DNA of 62,500 nt, from the NCBI GenBank assembly GCA_905221605.1, contig CAJNDS010000824.1, positions 65,001 through 127,500 of the forward strand, given 5' to 3'. Shown here in pieces: positions 10,877-23,300 of this stretch (within the stretch, counting starts at the first letter, position 1; every line of letters begins with the position of its first letter). A program made the position numbers and the translations under genes. Under the pieces are notes generated by a model that was not told the origin of the DNA, did not search any database, and worked only from the letters and a program-made list of their open reading frames with translations. Origin of the DNA: Symbiodinium natans (lineage: Eukaryota > Sar > Dinophyceae > Suessiales > Symbiodiniaceae).

Positions 10877-13800
10877 TCAGGCAGCAATGCTAAAAAAAAT
10901 TGCAAGAACAAGAATGACAACCATGAGAATGGCGTAGGGAAGGCTAAATTTTGGGCGTAAGGGAAAATATCCGGGTGCTAACCCAAGCCCGATGGCAAAG
11001 CAGCTCGCATTGGACTGGGGTCTTGATGCGGTTGTAAGCGCCAACTCTGAGGCCCTGACCGTGTCGTTGAGAAGGACAGTCAGGAGCTTGCATAGGACGC
11101 CTTGTTGGCTCTAAGAACTTTGTGAGAACACCAACCACGACGCCCCCCGCCCCCAAGCACACACGAGAGAGAGAGAGAGCGCGCACACTCACACACGCAC
11201 ATGCGGCTGTACCTGCTCTTGCCTCTGCAACACCAGCCTTCCTGAGTCGCCCCTGAGGCACCAGCCGATAACGGTGAAGGACGTTGCAGACACCGCTTTG
11301 CGCAGGTTGAACCTCAGCGTGGAGCTGGATCGACCACCTTCTGTGTTTCTGAGGCCGACATAGAATGGCTCCTCTTGCGCATGTCTCATGCATGTCCCAT
11401 ATGAAACTCAGAACAGGTCCCTGCGTAGGAAATAGCAACACCTCAGCTGCTCATGGAGATGGCCTGCTTGGGCCTCTATGAGTCACGCTGTCCCTCTGGG
11501 GTTAAGGGTTGAGGGTTGCAGCTCTGCCGTCAAGCAGCCCACCACGCAGGAAAGCGCCACCATCACAACGTGAGCCACCCCCCATTCCACCTGGGGCAGG
11601 GAACACAAGAGGGACTTTTTGCTGGGAGAAAGCAAGTGGGGGCTTGATCACCCTTTGCTGGTGGCCAAAACTGTAAAAGTGTAAGGAAAACTGCGCTACA
11701 CATAGAACAAGCGGGCCGAAAATGTAGACACGCCCCACAAGGCCCCACAAGGCCAATTCTTTCGCCAAACCTGCGCGAAGGCGCCGAAGCCGGTAAGCAC
11801 TGACGAGACCAGCACCATGGGGATGGACCTGACTCTGACGTTCAAACACCCCCCCCCCGCCTTTTTGGCAAGGCTTCGTGTCCTTTTTGGCACCCTTCAA
11901 ACAGGGACCATCATTGAGATCAAGCCCCGTTTTCTGCCAGTCTCTCTCTCCCCTGTGCTCACCAGGTCGCAGCGTGTTGTTGTAGTAGACACGGGTCCAA
12001 GTCGACATGGGGATTGTGTCTACAACGAACTTCACGAAAACCATCTCCACCACTATGAACACCTTGGCACTTGCTCCCGAAGCCACAGGATCAAAGAATC
12101 CAGCCATGATGAGACACGTTCAGGGTTTAGGGTTAGGGTCTAGGGACTCCGCATGTTCAAGAAATCTGTTGACTTTGTCACCACCAAGAGACGAAGTAGA
12201 GGAGCAGCCAAGTGTAGCCTTCGATTTGGAAGCCCTGGTCGGTTACTACGTACATAACGGCTCCGCCAGCAATGGCCTGAGGAAGGTTGCTCTAAAACCA
12301 TGGCAGCCATTGCCAAGCAGGGACAATCGACTCTCCACACACCATTGCTGCAAAGCGACCAGCAGTGAGAGCAGTCCCGGCGTGTTCGGCAAGGCCCTAC
12401 CCAAGGTGAAATGCTCTAAGACTGAGACCTCGGACCACAGCACGGCTACTGCGGCTATCCAGACACAGTACCCGTGCACTTGCAGCATCAAGTGTTGCAA
12501 ATCGCACGAAGGCGGATGCAGGCATCGTCCATTTCGAGTGAGCGGCTGCAATTGGCGAGCATGATCCTGGCAGCAGGCCCAGTGAGGAACTATCAGCTTC
12601 AGCAACGAAGGCAGGTAGCCACGCAGTCTGACACGAGGCCCCTGCGTGCAACGATGACCGTCTCTACGTTCACGGACTTCAGTGCTTGAGTATTGGCCTG
12701 AGCAGCATTGACAGTCCAGTGGCCATGCTGGCCAGGAAGACCCAGACGATAAACGTGATTCTTGCAATATTCAGAACTGCGATGGCAGTAAACACACATA
12801 ATTAGCAAGAGGCAACGTTGAAAACGCTAAAAGCAACGTTTGTAGTTGTCATAAGTCGGAGTGATCACATGAAGTAAAGCACTCATCCAGTAATGGTTGT
12901 AGAGACATAGAAGGCCATCAGCATACTAAAGCCAGCACATGTCATGATGACAAGGCTGATTATCATGATCGACCAGGAGCACTACTACCACTGCTTGTTC
13001 TCCTACTCAGCCTGCTTATGAGCGACTGCTATTCCCAAGATGAGTCGACTGCCATCAGCTACTACGACAACAAGGCCGACCATTAGTGACGGATGGAACG
13101 ACTCTGTCGGCTTCTTCTTGCTTCTATCTCTTCTTCGATTCTTCTCCCCCTCCTTGAACCGCTTGGGCATGGCAATAACTGTATGGACCAAGGTGCCAGG
13201 AGGCACAAGAAAAAGACCAAGCACGCGAGGAAGAAAGGGCGCGCTTTCTCCCAGCCTGTCTCCCGAAGCAACAGCAGCAGAGAGAGAGAGAGAGAGAGCG
13301 CCAGACGGAGCGAGGGAGAAATAGGGACAGAGAGGGATACTTTGTACACATGGGGTGCCGGGCATATGTGCAACATAGGTCGGAGCTATGCATGCATCTT
13401 GGGCACAGCATGGGTCACGCTACGGAGCAGAGAACCGGGTTCACGCAGACAGCTGCTATCCCGCCAAGCAGCGGATCAGCTCAATGTCCGTGTCCGGAGA
13501 AGCACACTTGAGGAACCTCACCTTAAGCAGGAGACACACACAGCTGACATCAGCAAAGAAAAGAGTGGGGTGCCCTTCACGGATCAGAGGGGTCACCGTG
13601 AGCGACGAGGATACAAACTGGCAGAAGAGGATGAAGGAGGCGTCGGGCACGAAACTCATCGCCACCTTGCTGCACCCAAGATGTTAAATACACGCGACAT
13701 ATGTGTAGCTGCACGTAAGCCGATGAGACCCGCCTTGTTGATTAGCAGCAGAGTGGATGAGCAAGCCGCATAGAGGCCGACGGCAAAGGCCACTTGTCTC

Positions 13801-14259
13801 AGCGGCAAGTCAGCCTCGTGGAGGCGTGCTCACGAGGCCTTCTGCGCGTGACTTATACCTAATACCTCCCCGGCCTGATCCACCTTTGGAGGTGGAGGTG
13901 CTGTCACAACCTTCGCACCCTGCAGGGGACAAGATTTGGTAAACAAGCGCAGCCCAGACAGCGAGAACGCTAGAGAGAAGACATCGTAAATGGTGACATG
14001 TTCGGCTGTACACCTGCGCTTGTAGCGAGCAAAAGCTCCTCCTCCCCCATGCCCGGTCCTCCAGGTCGTCCTCGTCATCGTCGAAGGCACCTCGCTTCTG
14101 ATCAAGGAAGCCCCTCTACAGTTGGATGCCTCGGTCCCTGGATCAGGTGGATCACCCAGTCTGGCTTTTGGGCTTCGAAAGCCCGGCTTCACTTCCGGCA
14201 CCTATGACCATCTTGCCAGCAGTCTCCACGGGAGCGTAGCCCACAGCGGTCTTCCCCAT
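10877..14259 (-). CDS. Nucleotide-sugar transporter (DMT superfamily, TPT/NST type)
   Basis: Predicted multi-pass Golgi or ER antiporter that exchanges a sugar nucleotide for its nucleoside monophosphate. The start exon is 14259-14202 (MGKTAVGYAPVETAG), followed by an acidic cytosolic exon 14090-14014 (DDDEDD) and TM1 at 13814-13734, ending in LLLINK, the family's NK motif. TM2 begins at 13665 (MSFVPDASFILFCQF). The C-terminal half joins in perfect phase: 12276-12182 (GGAVMYVVTDQGF...GYTW), 12069-11971 (VKFVVDTIPMSTW..VYYNN), 11828-11771 (SIPMVLV), 11590-11523, 11312-11266 (LRKAVSATSFTVIG) and 11100-10877 (KLLTVLLND; stop TGA). YYNN, SATSFTV.G and K.LTVL.N are diagnostic of GDP-mannose/UDP-sugar transporters. 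The middle membrane exons (about 13500-12690) are only approximate. At least four introns start with GC. Substrate cannot be told. Confidence 0.93.
12690..13060 (-). CDS. Middle membrane-helix exons of the sugar transporter (approximate)
   Basis: Three hydrophobic stretches on the minus strand fit TM3-TM5 of the transporter. They read LMVGLVVVVADGSRLILGIAV at about 13010-13075, SIMIISLVIMTCAGFSMLM at about 12900-12981 (after acceptor GTAG), and LNIARITFIVWVFLASMA at about 12700-12805. Their order and strand are right, but junctions could not be fixed and some would need GA or very short introns. Confidence 0.55.
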
Positions 14260-15829
14260 TTCAGCGGACATGCATGAAACCTTGTTTCTTCAAGCCTTCC
14301 TGGGCATGCTTTCCCATTTGAGTCCTGGGTATGTTGTCCAACTCGAGTTTGGCTTAGCTTGGCTCATGTCGAGGTTACATACTCAGCAGATCTTTGCAAC
14401 CTCCCGAGCTGCTGATGTTGCTTACCTTGAGAGCTTGTTCGAGTCCGTTGCCAAGCTTTGGAGCTCGAAGGCCAGGCTGAGCGCGATATCGTTTAGGGGA
14501 AAATATGATCAAACTGCTGTTCTCCATGTGCTCTCATGTCAACGCATTTCGGCAAGGCTCGGGCCAGACTTGCATAAAAACAATCTGACGAAGTTCACAC
14601 GTACGGGTTGAGGCTTGAGGCTTGAGGGTTTAGGGTTGAGGGCTGAGGGTTTAGGGTTTAGGTTTAGGCTTTAGGGTTTAGGGTTTGGGGTTTAGGGTTT
14701 AGGGTGTAGGGTTTAGGGTGTAGGGTTTAGGGTTCAGGGTTTAGCTAGGGTTTAGGGTTTAGGGCAGAATGCCCGAAGCCGCCATGTCTTCTACTTACCT
14801 CGTCTTGTCGTTGTGGATAACGGACCCGAGAAAGCTCGAATGTCCCTCAATGTTGACGTGAGGCATTCTGCGGCATCTAGCAAGGCAAAGTGCTTTTTGC
14901 ACATATCTTCTGCACGTACCCGGGCACGCAGCACGAGATGCGCTCATGCGCTCCTGTGCCTGCAGCTGCGGATACCATGAGGTCCACTTGTTCCAAGTCA
15001 GTGCTTTTGCAGCAGAACAGCCAGCATTGCGAGCCCATGGCGCAGCGCCTGCAACATCACCAAGCAGCTTTCAGCACCGGCTGCCTGAGCACTGAAATCG
15101 CATCGGAACACGCCACAGACCTGGCCATGCAGCCCCTTTAAGCATCCCAAAGTGAGGCCCGATCCGAACTTGATGCGGCCGCTTCGGCAGCAGCACTTCC
15201 TGCCAAGGTGCAGACACGCCGGGTCGTGGGCCGTGGGGCTGCTGTTGCTGCTGGTCCCTACTAGATTTGCTGTACCTGTTAGCCTTGCCATGACTGTCCT
15301 GGGTTACTCTATAGGTGCGGCCATTCACTGCGGACTGCCATGCAGCATGCCCCTGGAAACACACATGCTGCTGTTCTGCAATTGGCTACTCCCGACTGGC
15401 TCTCGGCTCAGCGAAGCTTTCTACTCGGATGCCGGATACACACGGGCCTCCAACCGGAAGAAGAGGCCTCGGGTGTTGTGTAGACATGTGGAGACCATGC
15501 TGCCTTGAAAAGCCCACCCGCACTCCTTAATGCTTCTGAGGCACGCTTTAACTTCCCGTGCCATCCGAATCTCTGGAGTACCTTGGAACTTGCAGATGGG
15601 ATTGCAAGCACACCTGCTGATTCCTCAAGCGAGCACATGGTACTCCCTAAAGCAGCTAGGAAAAAAGCAGTGAAGGAAGCGCACGGTCAATTTTGAGCCC
15701 GTATCAAATCCTCTTAGGCAAGTTCACGCTGGACTTTGGCAGACCCTAGACCGCAGCGCATGCCCCAAGATCCAATCCCTACCCTAAACCCTAATGCCTG
15801 GACCCTAAACACCCTCAACCCTAAACTCG
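14260..15829. other. Spacer between transporter and tail-anchor gene
   Basis: No identified gene. A long TTTAGGG array fills 14607-14765. A minus-strand frame near 15003-15130 (SCLVMLQALRHGLAMLAVLLQ) and a plus-strand frame near 15210-15345 are hydrophobic and could be exons, but neither has a family signature. Confidence 0.4.
14607..14765 (+). repeat. Interstitial TTTAGGG array
   Basis: About twenty tandem heptamers with variants TTGAGGG, TGTAGGG and TTCAGGG. The G-rich strand is the plus strand. Confidence 0.95.
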
Positions 15830-15922
15830 CTAAACCCTGGCTGGAAAGAAGTGCAGCAGCGCCACCACAAACAGTACGAGGATGATGAGTGCAGCGAGGA
15901 GTAGGTAGAGAATTGTCTTCGT
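15830..15922 (-). CDS. C-terminal tail-anchor exon, possibly SNARE-type
   Basis: The exon begins after the acceptor CGCAG at 15923 and reads TKTILYLLLAALIILV and on through a strongly hydrophobic helix to HFFPARV and a TAG stop. The stop codon lies inside a GTTTAG telomere-like unit. A C-terminal membrane helix with almost no tail after it is the mark of a tail-anchored protein. Upstream on the same strand (about 15980-16060) a frame reads VENGRAGMAI..TVQTRRSL, which loosely resembles the end of a syntaxin SNARE motif. That link is inference; the rest of the gene is not resolved. Confidence 0.45.
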   Translation of the reverse strand, partial: TKTILYLLLAALIILVLFVVALLHFFPARV

Positions 15923-16349
15923 CTGCGCGGGCGAAGGGACCAGTATCACAAGCTGGCAACGAGCTGAGCAGAAACTGCTAAGAGCAGCGATCAGGGATCT
16001 ACGAGTCTGTACAGTAGTGGGAATTGCCATGCCCGCCCGTCCATTTTCGACGCCCTTCTGTCCAAGACGTCTACGGCTGCGAAAATAGGGCGGCTGAAGC
16101 AGTTCGCGCCCAGTTCATCCTCGGCATTGCGGGCTTTGAACCTTAAACCACTAAAACCGTCAGGCACGATCTCGACAAATCCGGAGGCACCCTGACACCC
16201 CAAACCCTAAACCCCCTTCCACCCCACCCCCACCACCCGAAAAACTGTAGAGGTCTGACCATCTAAGCGCGCGGCTGCTGGGAGACCGCGAGGCGCCTCT
16301 AGTCGTCCTGGCTCGGGGGTTCGCCCTGACGAATTTCGGTCATGCCGGT

Positions 16350-17285
16350 CCTACAGATGTTTTACGGTGTGATACTCTTATCTGCTTACATTCTTACATT
16401 CCTAATTCCTACATTCCTACATTCCTATATTCCTATATTCCTATATTCCTATATTCCTATATTCCTATATTCCTATATTCCTATATTCCTATATTCCTAC
16501 TTTCCTATATTCCTAGATTCCTATATTCCGATATTCCTATATTCCTAGATTCCTATATTCCGATATTCCTATATTCCTGTATTCTCGTATATTCTCACAT
16601 TCTTATATTCTCATATTCTTATATTCTGATACTCTTATATTCTCTCTTATATTCTTATATTCTTGAATTCTTAGATTCTTAGATTCTTTGCTTCTTAGAT
16701 TCTTAGATTCTTAGATTCTTAGATTCTTAGAGTCTTAGAGTCTTAGAGTCTTAGAGTCTTAGAGTCTTAGAGTCTTAGAGTCTTAGAGTCTTATCTTCTT
16801 ATCTTCTTATCTTCTTATCTTCTTATCTTCTTATCTTCTTATCTTCTTATCTTCTTATCCTCTTATCTTCTTATCTTCTTATCTTCTTATATTCTGCCAT
16901 TCCTCCATTCCTATATTCGTATATTCTTATATTCTCATATTCTTATATTCTTATACTCTTACATTCTCATATGCTCACATTCTCATCTTCTTATATTCTT
17001 GAATTCTTAGATTCTTGGATTCTTAGCTTCTTAGATTCTTAGATTCTTAGATTCTTAGAGTCTTAGAGTCTTAGAGTCTTAGGGTCTCATCTTGTTATCT
17101 TCTTCTTATATTCTTATATTCTTATATTCCTATATTCTTATATTCTTATATTCTTATATTCTTATATTCTTATATTCTTATATTCTTATATTCTTATATT
17201 CGTTTTTCTTATGTTCTTATATTCCTATATTCTTATAATCTTATATTCTTATAGTACCTCGTTTTCATACACTCTGCTCGATATA
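16350..17285. repeat. Pyrimidine/AT-rich variable tandem repeat block
   Basis: About 930 bases of successive short-unit arrays: ATTCCTAT, then TTCTTATA, TTCTTAGA, TCTTAGAG and TCTTATCT, then a second round of TTCTTAGA, TCTTAGAG and TTCTTATA. Blocks switch abruptly from one unit to the next, as expected from repeated local slippage and conversion. Tyr/Ile/Leu-rich open frames here are artefacts. Confidence 0.95.
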
Positions 17286-17338
17286 AGTTGCTCTGATAAG
17301 ATCACACACCTTTTGGTTTTTGGGTTGCTGCAAGCGCT

Positions 17339-20300
17339 TCATGAGTCCTCGTCATCGTCATCGTCGTCGTCGTCATCATCGTCGGACTCGGCCTTCTCCA
17401 GCCACCTGGGTATGGGGTTTAAGGCTTAGGGTTTAAGGCTTAGGGTTTAGGGTTTAGGGTTTAGGGCTAAGGGCTAAGGGTCTAGGGTCTAGGTTTAGTG
17501 CTAAGGGTTTGGGGTTTGGGGTTTAGGGTTTAGGGCTTAGGGTTCCGGGTTGAGGGGTCAGGGCCATGGCAATGAGACCCAACCAAGCTCAAGGAAGCCC
17601 AACACCACTCACTCAACTGTTCATGGCTTTTAGGGTTTAGGATTTTTAGGTTTTACGGTTTTGGGGGTGTTTTTAATGTTCAGGGTTGTGAGGGTTAGGA
17701 AGGTTTTGGGGTTTAGGGTTTTGAGGGTTTAGGAACTTCACCGCAAGGTTCCGTGAGGGCAGGTTGCTTAGGGACCCGACGTCAGGAATGGTGCTGCCAA
17801 CTTCTTGGCCTCATCAAAACCTGGCTCCCCAACGCCCTCATCGTCCTTGTAATACCTTCCAGCTCAGAGAGGCGTGACTCTTATGAAATCTGACTGGGCA
17901 TTGAGCGCCACAAACAATGGCAAAACATCGGCCAATGAAAAAACAAGGGAAGCTGACCGAAGCAGCACCGCATTGAACACGGATGCACGGGCATGCAACA
18001 AATGCAGAAGACAATGAAGACATACAACGCAAAGAAACGTATGAAGTAAGAGAACTGCCTCTTAACAAATGGCGGATGAAGATGGGCAAACTTACAAACC
18101 GGCACGCACAAAGCTGCAAGCTGAAAGGAGTTGCTGCCAACAAAAGAACAGCGGGGGCACGAGAGGATGTCCTTCTCTTCCGCCCAGTCCTAGAAAGCCA
18201 CACCCGCGTGGCATAAGCATGCCACTATGTAAATTACCAAAGTGCTTTGTGGCTGTCCTCATCATAGGCCGTCTTTAGCATCATGGCGAATCCCTTCGAA
18301 ACTCCTGGGTTCGCCTAGCAGGGGTTCAGACATCCAAAGATGGCCCCCACACTCAGGAATGGCTGGCGATGCCTGCAGGTAGGCGTCAAGAGCCTTAGAT
18401 GTTTTCCGGCGCTGCTGCTTGCGTTTTGTGCTACGTAGAGCTCATGCTTCATCGGCTGGCTGAGGGTCAGGCCCAGAGCACCTCGTCCGTCGGCAATTTC
18501 CTGCCATGTGCCCCCACCCAATCTCGGGCTGTGCACAGCCCAGTGCGCACAAGAGCAGCCGAGACAAATACGGAGGGGGGGGGGGGGCGCTGGGAGAAGA
18601 GTGACTTGGAAGGTCGTCGATTCTTCCGCTAAGGCATGTGACGTCCGATGCCGCATTGCTCCAGTCAACATTGGCCAGAACGACGGGCTGCTGATGACTT
18701 TGTCCTGAGCAAGTGCTCAAATCCCAAAGTTGACTGGTAAAATACTGCTCTCGCCCTGCGGCCCTGGAAAAAACAATCAAGGATCCTCCTTCCCAACCCT
18801 TCGGCCAGTGGGCTGGTCTAGACATCCCTTAAACTAAAGGCTGGGACTTCTTGGCAGCTCTCACCACCCGACCCAAGCTCGACTTGGCGAGCCCACGAAC
18901 GCCCCGCCGATGCGGCACTTGGCAACTAAGCACACGAGCACAGACAGCAAGTACACCTGCTGCTTGTGAATGCCTGTACTGCTGATCAAGGCAATCAAGA
19001 CTTCATGTACGTCCCACAAGCTCACTTGGGCCGCGAGTTCAAGGTTTCGGGTTTACAGGTCGACGTCCGTTTACTCGACCTGCGGTCGCTTTCCGCATCT
19101 GCAGGACTGTGCAGACTGGAGACTCCGATGTGCACCGCTTGGACCGCCGACGTGCATGTCCGGTGGCTTAGGCCGGCCCGGCTTCCGAGGCAGCGCACGC
19201 GGACGCGCGGGCGCGCGTTTCCAAGTAAACCCAAACCCTGTCGTCTAAAGTCCCCCAACATTGCATGGAATTCAGCGGCCCAATCGCCTCAGCCTAAGTC
19301 CCGAAACCATCTGAAATGCTCCCCCCCACCCCCCCCCCCCCAGCTTGGTGCCCCGGCAATCAACGAGCTGACTCCACTGAGCGCCTTGGCATCCATGGAG
19401 TTGCCACACAGTACCTGCCACAAGACTCCGGCGCGGCTTCAGGCTTTGGCGTTCAGGAATCTAGGGGTTTTAGGGTCTAGGGTTAGGGGTTTGAAGGGGT
19501 TTTAGGCGTCTAAGGGGTTTAAGAAATCTTGCGCTTTGGCTCTAGGGTGCATTGGATTCAAGGTTCAGGGTTCGGAGATTTCTGTGCCTGGCATTGTCGT
19601 GACACAGGGCCTACAAGCTTCAACTCAACATGCTAAGCCCCAAGCCCAAAGCCCTGCCCGCGAACCCAACACCCCAAACCCCCAGCCCCCAAACCATAGA
19701 GCCCCTCTAAAGCATGAGCACATGCGGGGCCTCAAAGGCGACGTACAAGCGAACCTGCACGCTTGATCGGCTTTGAGGCTTAGGACTGACTCGGGTTTTG
19801 GGGAGCTGGGAGGTTGTGGGACCGGGGTTGGGGCGGGGCGTTTAGGGCTTAAGCATCCTTCGGACCAGCCCTGGCCCTGAGAAGATCGTTTTTCTGGGGA
19901 AAGAAGGAAATACGGAGCAGGATTCGCAAGTTGTCCCCCCAGCACACCTTGTTGTCAAAGACCTTCGCCAACTGCCTCAGGAAAGGTCAGACCAGACAAG
20001 CCAGCAAAATCCGGGGTCTAGGGAGTCTCGAGCTTAGGGAAGTTTGAGGCTTAGGGCTTTCAGGGGCGAAGGCAGACTATAGCACGGAGAGAACGGAGAT
20101 GAATCTCGTCCCCCCCCCTCATCGTGACCGGGGCACTGCATGCGCAGCTCCTCGAAGAAGTCGCCCTTGCTGGGTTTGCCTCCTGACGCCAAAATTTGGA
20201 CACTGGCTTCTATTGTTGAAGGCAACAAAACATCACTGCTCCCCACATGCTGATGTTCCATTAGCAAGAAGAGGTCGGTGTCTAGAGGGACTAGGGCCTG

Positions 20301-23300
20301 GCATTTCGAGGTTGAGGGCAATTCAAGGGGCTTAAACTTAGAACCTTGTAAACTTTAAACAGCCCCAGTTCTGGGCGACAGCTGGCCTTTGCTGTCAACG
20401 AACTCCTTCAAGACCACGATGACAGACTTGGTCTGGTCGTCGTCGTACCTGCGTCATGGGAGGCTTTGGTGTTTGGGGTCGGCCTTGCAAGGCCATGGAT
20501 CTCTCTATCTCTCTGAGGTCAAAGCGCGAGATTCTGGACGTCCTTGTCTGAATCCTCATCCTCCTCCTCCTTAAAGTCACAGGTCCCCTTGAGATGAGGC
20601 ACGGCGCAGAGTCAGCACGCTTTACGACCGAAAGGCAAAGTACAAAGCTTGCGACAGACCAAGCACAGTTCACTGCTTCTAGGAGAGAAGAACTGCATCC
20701 AAGCATCTTTGTCCTTCTTCTCCTGGACTGATGCAAACATGTGTCTGCATTTCGGGGAGAGATACGGAAGAATTCTGCAGGCGGCTGGGTGCTCGAGCCT
20801 TCTTGTCCTTTTTCTCTTTCTTCTCCTTTTTGTCCTTTACAAACTCCAAGCTCGAGGCCTTCAAGCTTCAATCTAGGATCTGAAAACTTGTGGCCTCACA
20901 GTGGCAGTTTCCTGGTGAAGGTCAAGGTCACCTGCCCCCGTCCTTCTTCTCCTTCTTCTCCTTGTCTTTGTCCTTCTCTTTCTTCTCCTTCTTTTCCTTT
21001 TTCTCCTTTTTCTCCTTCTTTTCCTGGCAGGCTGTCAAGATCATCCCAATTTCGCTGGATAGCTTTGAACCCCAAGCCCCGTAATCGTCGCAAACCCCTC
21101 AACACTGCAGCCCGTCCTTCTTTTCCTTCTCCTCATCTTCATCGCTGTCATCGGCTTCCTTCTTCTTTTTCTCCTGCCCACCAGGAGTTCACAGCAGTTC
21201 ACAGTTGAGGGGTAAGGGAACCAGGGATCTCGTCTCAGCCGATCCCAGCGTCCTTCTTCTCCTTCTTCTCCTTTTTGTCCTTCTTCTCTTTCTTCTCCTG
21301 CTGGCTCTCTGCTCAAATCCCCTCCTCCACTCAGCCAGAACACTCTTAGAACCTGCAGCTGAGATCCGCCTTGCCGCTGCCGGAGTGGTCATCGTCATCC
21401 TTGCAAGGCGAACAAGGCCACAAGTACTCCCAAAAGCTTTTCTTGCAACGAGGCGTCGGAATTCCCCCTGGCATGCATATCCCCTCTTCCCATTGCCTCG
21501 TCGTCATCGTCAGCGTTCTTATCCTGTGGGGTTGGGCACTCCAGGGGCTGGGAACACTCTGGAATTGGGCACTTCAGGGGTTGGGCACTCCGGGTTGGGC
21601 ACTCTAGGGCACTCCAGGGACACTTTGGGGTTGGGCACTCCAGGGATGAGCGAGGAGTAGACCGGGCGAGGAGAAGAGTTCCGGGCGAGGAGAAGAGTTG
21701 AGCTTAAAATCTAACAGCCCCACACCGGGGTGGGGAAAAACAAAAAAGTGTGCCTCCTTGCTTCCCTTGGGCTTCTTGCTGCGCTTGCCTCCACAGCTTC
21801 TCACCAAGACGCATGACGCGCTCAGGAGGTCACAGGAAGCTCTGTAGGCATCTGAGGGTTCAGGCTTCAGGGTTCAGGGTTCAGGGTTCAGGGTTCAGGG
21901 TTCAGGGTTCAGGGTTCAGGGTTCAGGGTTCAGGGTTCAGGGTTCAGGGTGTAGGGTTTAGGGTTCAGGGTTTAGGGTTTAGGGTTTAGGGTTTAGGGTT
22001 TAGGGTTCAAGGTTTAGGGTTTGGGATCTCTGACTTCGCGGAAGCCCAGGAGCTCGACGGAGCACTGAATATCTCTCCACAGCTCGTGTGGGCAACAGCA
22101 CAGCTGGAGGCACAGTGACAACCACTGCGCCTCCCTGATCTACAGTGCCGAGGGCCATTCCGGACTCGTCAGGCCTTCGCACGCAGGCTCAGAACCCTAA
22201 ACCCTAAACCCTAAACCCTAAACCCTGAACCCTGAACCCTAAACCCTAAACCTTGACAGACTCCGCCAATTGAGGACGCCACGGATTCTTGAGGATGAAG
22301 GCCGCGAGCCTCGCCCATCCCATGAAGAAAACCCCCAGCAACACGCGCGGCACCCACCGTGCGGGTTTAGGGTTTAGGGTTTAGGGTTTAGGGTTTAGGG
22401 TTTAGGGTTTAGGGTTTAGGGTTGAGGGTTGAGGGTTTAGGGTTTAGGGTTGAGGGTTTAGGGTTTAGGGTGGATGTATGGTAGCTTCCGAAAATGGGGG
22501 TACCCTTTTTGGGGGGTCCCTAAGAATTCTATTTGGGGTATAAAGCGGGGTACCCCTATTTGGGGAAATGCCCGTATGCATCTTGATGTGCGCCAAGTGG
22601 CTTGTCAACGTTGTCAAGTTCACCCTGCCAACCGCAGGCATTGCATCGGCCCTGCAGGGCTCCCAAGATTGTCCCCTCCCCAAAAAAAAGGCGCTGAATG
22701 CAAGGAAGCAAGAGTATCAAGAGTCAACAAAGACATATATCTCAAAATCCTTGAGAATCTCTACCTTTGGGAGAGCTTCTGAGACCCTGGAAGCATCTGA
22801 AACCCCCGCAAAAAAAAGAGGCCCCAAACCTGGATGATGCCCTTCTTGATGAACATGTCGATCTCGGGCAGGTGGCCTCATGGGAAAATACACACTCACA
22901 CGCCCAAGATCGCTTTTGCTTTTGGGCCTTTGTGGTTCTAGGGATTTGTCAGGTCTCCTGCCTCGACACAAGCAACGCTCTGCATTTTTTGGGGGCCGGA
23001 TGAGGTTCAGGGTTTGGGTCTGTGGTCATGCCGAAGACGACCCGAGACTACCCGAAACCTCCTAAACCTCCCTATTGCTGCCGGGTCGCAGTTCTCACAG
23101 CAAACGTACTTCTCGATGAACTTGTCCAGGGAAGTCCGCAAGTCCTGTCAGAGTCTTCACGGCTTCTGGAGTTCGCAAGGATCTGCAGCTCGTGGAGGCC
23201 CGAACACCACCAACCGCCGCAAACCCCGCAAGACCCAAGGTACTAGTAGGGTGCGCGCCTTCGGAGAATGATGTAAGACTGTTATGATTTAGTAGTATAT

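Noticed and set aside
22270-22365. Minus-strand hydrophobic C terminus (VLLGVFFMGWARLAAFI) with stop in a telomere-like unit
   Set aside because: Bounded upstream by a CCCTAAA array that contains stop codons in every frame and no AG acceptor, so it cannot be joined to an exon as it stands.
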